Notes under the pieces: generated by a model
What the model was told of the DNA's origin: nothing
The model's input: the letters and a program-made list of their open reading frames with translations, nothing else
Database searches by the model: none
Program-made: the position numbers and the translations under genes
Part shown: piece after piece, positions 4,897-5,095 of the stretch
Layout of the letters: every line of letters starts with the position of its first letter
Numbering within the stretch: position 1 is the first letter of the stretch
NCBI GenBank assembly: GCA_013811765.1
Contig: JACCUO010000191.1
Coordinates: 1-5,095 of the forward strand
Direction of reading: 5' to 3'
Source: Thermoleophilaceae bacterium
Lineage (GTDB): Bacteria; Actinomycetota; Thermoleophilia; Solirubrobacterales; Thermoleophilaceae
Length of the DNA: 5,095 nt

Positions 4897-5095
4897 GTGA
4901 CGGACGCGGCCGGGGGAGGTACGCTGCCGGAGAGCCAGGTGCGCGCGATGTTCGACCGGATCGCGGGCGTCTACGATCGCATGAACTCGGTCATGACAGC
5001 CGGGATGGACTCTCGCTGGCGCGAACGGGCGGTGGACCTCGCGGGTGTCAGGCGCGGCGACCGTGCCCTGGACGTGGCCACCGGCACGGGCGACC
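4897..5095 (+). CDS. menG: Demethylmenaquinone methyltransferase (MenG/UbiE family), 3'-truncated by window edge
   Basis: The first 66 codons of a class I SAM-dependent methyltransferase that methylates demethylmenaquinone to menaquinone, the electron donor of the bc complex encoded just upstream. Visible family marks are VRAMFDRIAGVYDRMN (from residue 15), the M..GMDSRWRERAV helix, and SAM-binding motif I, ALDVATGTGD, right at the window edge. A UbiE acting on ubiquinone cannot be excluded from this fragment, but the qcr-type bc complex favours menaquinone. The GTG at 4897 is chosen for spacing to AGG; a GTG at 4891 would add two residues. The gap to the qcrC stop is 27 bases with no clear terminator or promoter, so the gene is probably read with qcrABC. 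Confidence 0.9.
   Translation, partial: MTDAAGGGTLPESQVRAMFDRIAGVYDRMNSVMTAGMDSRWRERAVDLAGVRRGDRALDVATGTGD

Noticed and set aside
4874..4903. Inverted repeat CCGTCA / TGACGG around the menG start, a possible terminator or RNA hairpin
   Set aside because: Only six base pairs with an 18-base loop, no T-run after it, and it enters the menG coding region. Expected by chance in GC-rich sequence.

Overview
The window is GC-rich bacterial chromosome, tightly packed on the + strand, with seven genes: two cut by the window edges and five complete. No mobile element, CRISPR array, tRNA or rRNA was seen. Translation starts are often GTG or TTG, and three gene junctions share a 4-base GTGA overlap. GC richness, a split b6-type cytochrome b, a subunit IV-cytochrome c fusion and menaquinone genes suggest a Gram-positive lineage. 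It is not laid out like the classical actinomycete qcrCAB operon, which has a diheme QcrC and an unsplit QcrB. A deep-branching actinobacterium such as Thermoleophilia (Solirubrobacterales or Gaiellales type) is my best guess. That is inference, not proof.

Region 1 (1-2550) is a tetrapyrrole block. It opens with the 3' part of a tandem two-domain siroheme decarboxylase (AhbA-AhbB / NirD-NirL type, built on an Lrp/AsnC fold). Next comes hemL, glutamate-1-semialdehyde aminotransferase, then a 145-residue helical protein I do not recognise. All three are joined by GTGA overlaps and are probably co-transcribed from a promoter upstream of the window.

Region 2 (2551-2647) is the only sizeable intergenic gap between complete genes, 97 bp. 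It is locally AT-richer and holds a plausible sigma70-type promoter, TTGACT-N17-TTGAAT, aimed at the next operon.

Region 3 (2648-4869) is a qcrABC-type menaquinol:cytochrome c oxidoreductase operon: a Rieske protein with a twin-arginine signal anchor, a four-helix b6-type cytochrome b, and subunit IV fused to a monoheme cytochrome c domain. Region 4 (4897-5095) is the 5' end of menG/ubiE, which makes the last methylation in menaquinone synthesis.

Together the genes form a respiratory supply-and-use cluster: tetrapyrrole precursor and modified siroheme synthesis, the heme-bearing bc complex, and the quinone that complex oxidises. I found no clearly new molecular system. The points most worth following are the siroheme decarboxylase fusion beside hemL, the unknown 145-aa protein, and a b6-type cytochrome b that lacks the cysteine used to attach heme c_n (c_i).
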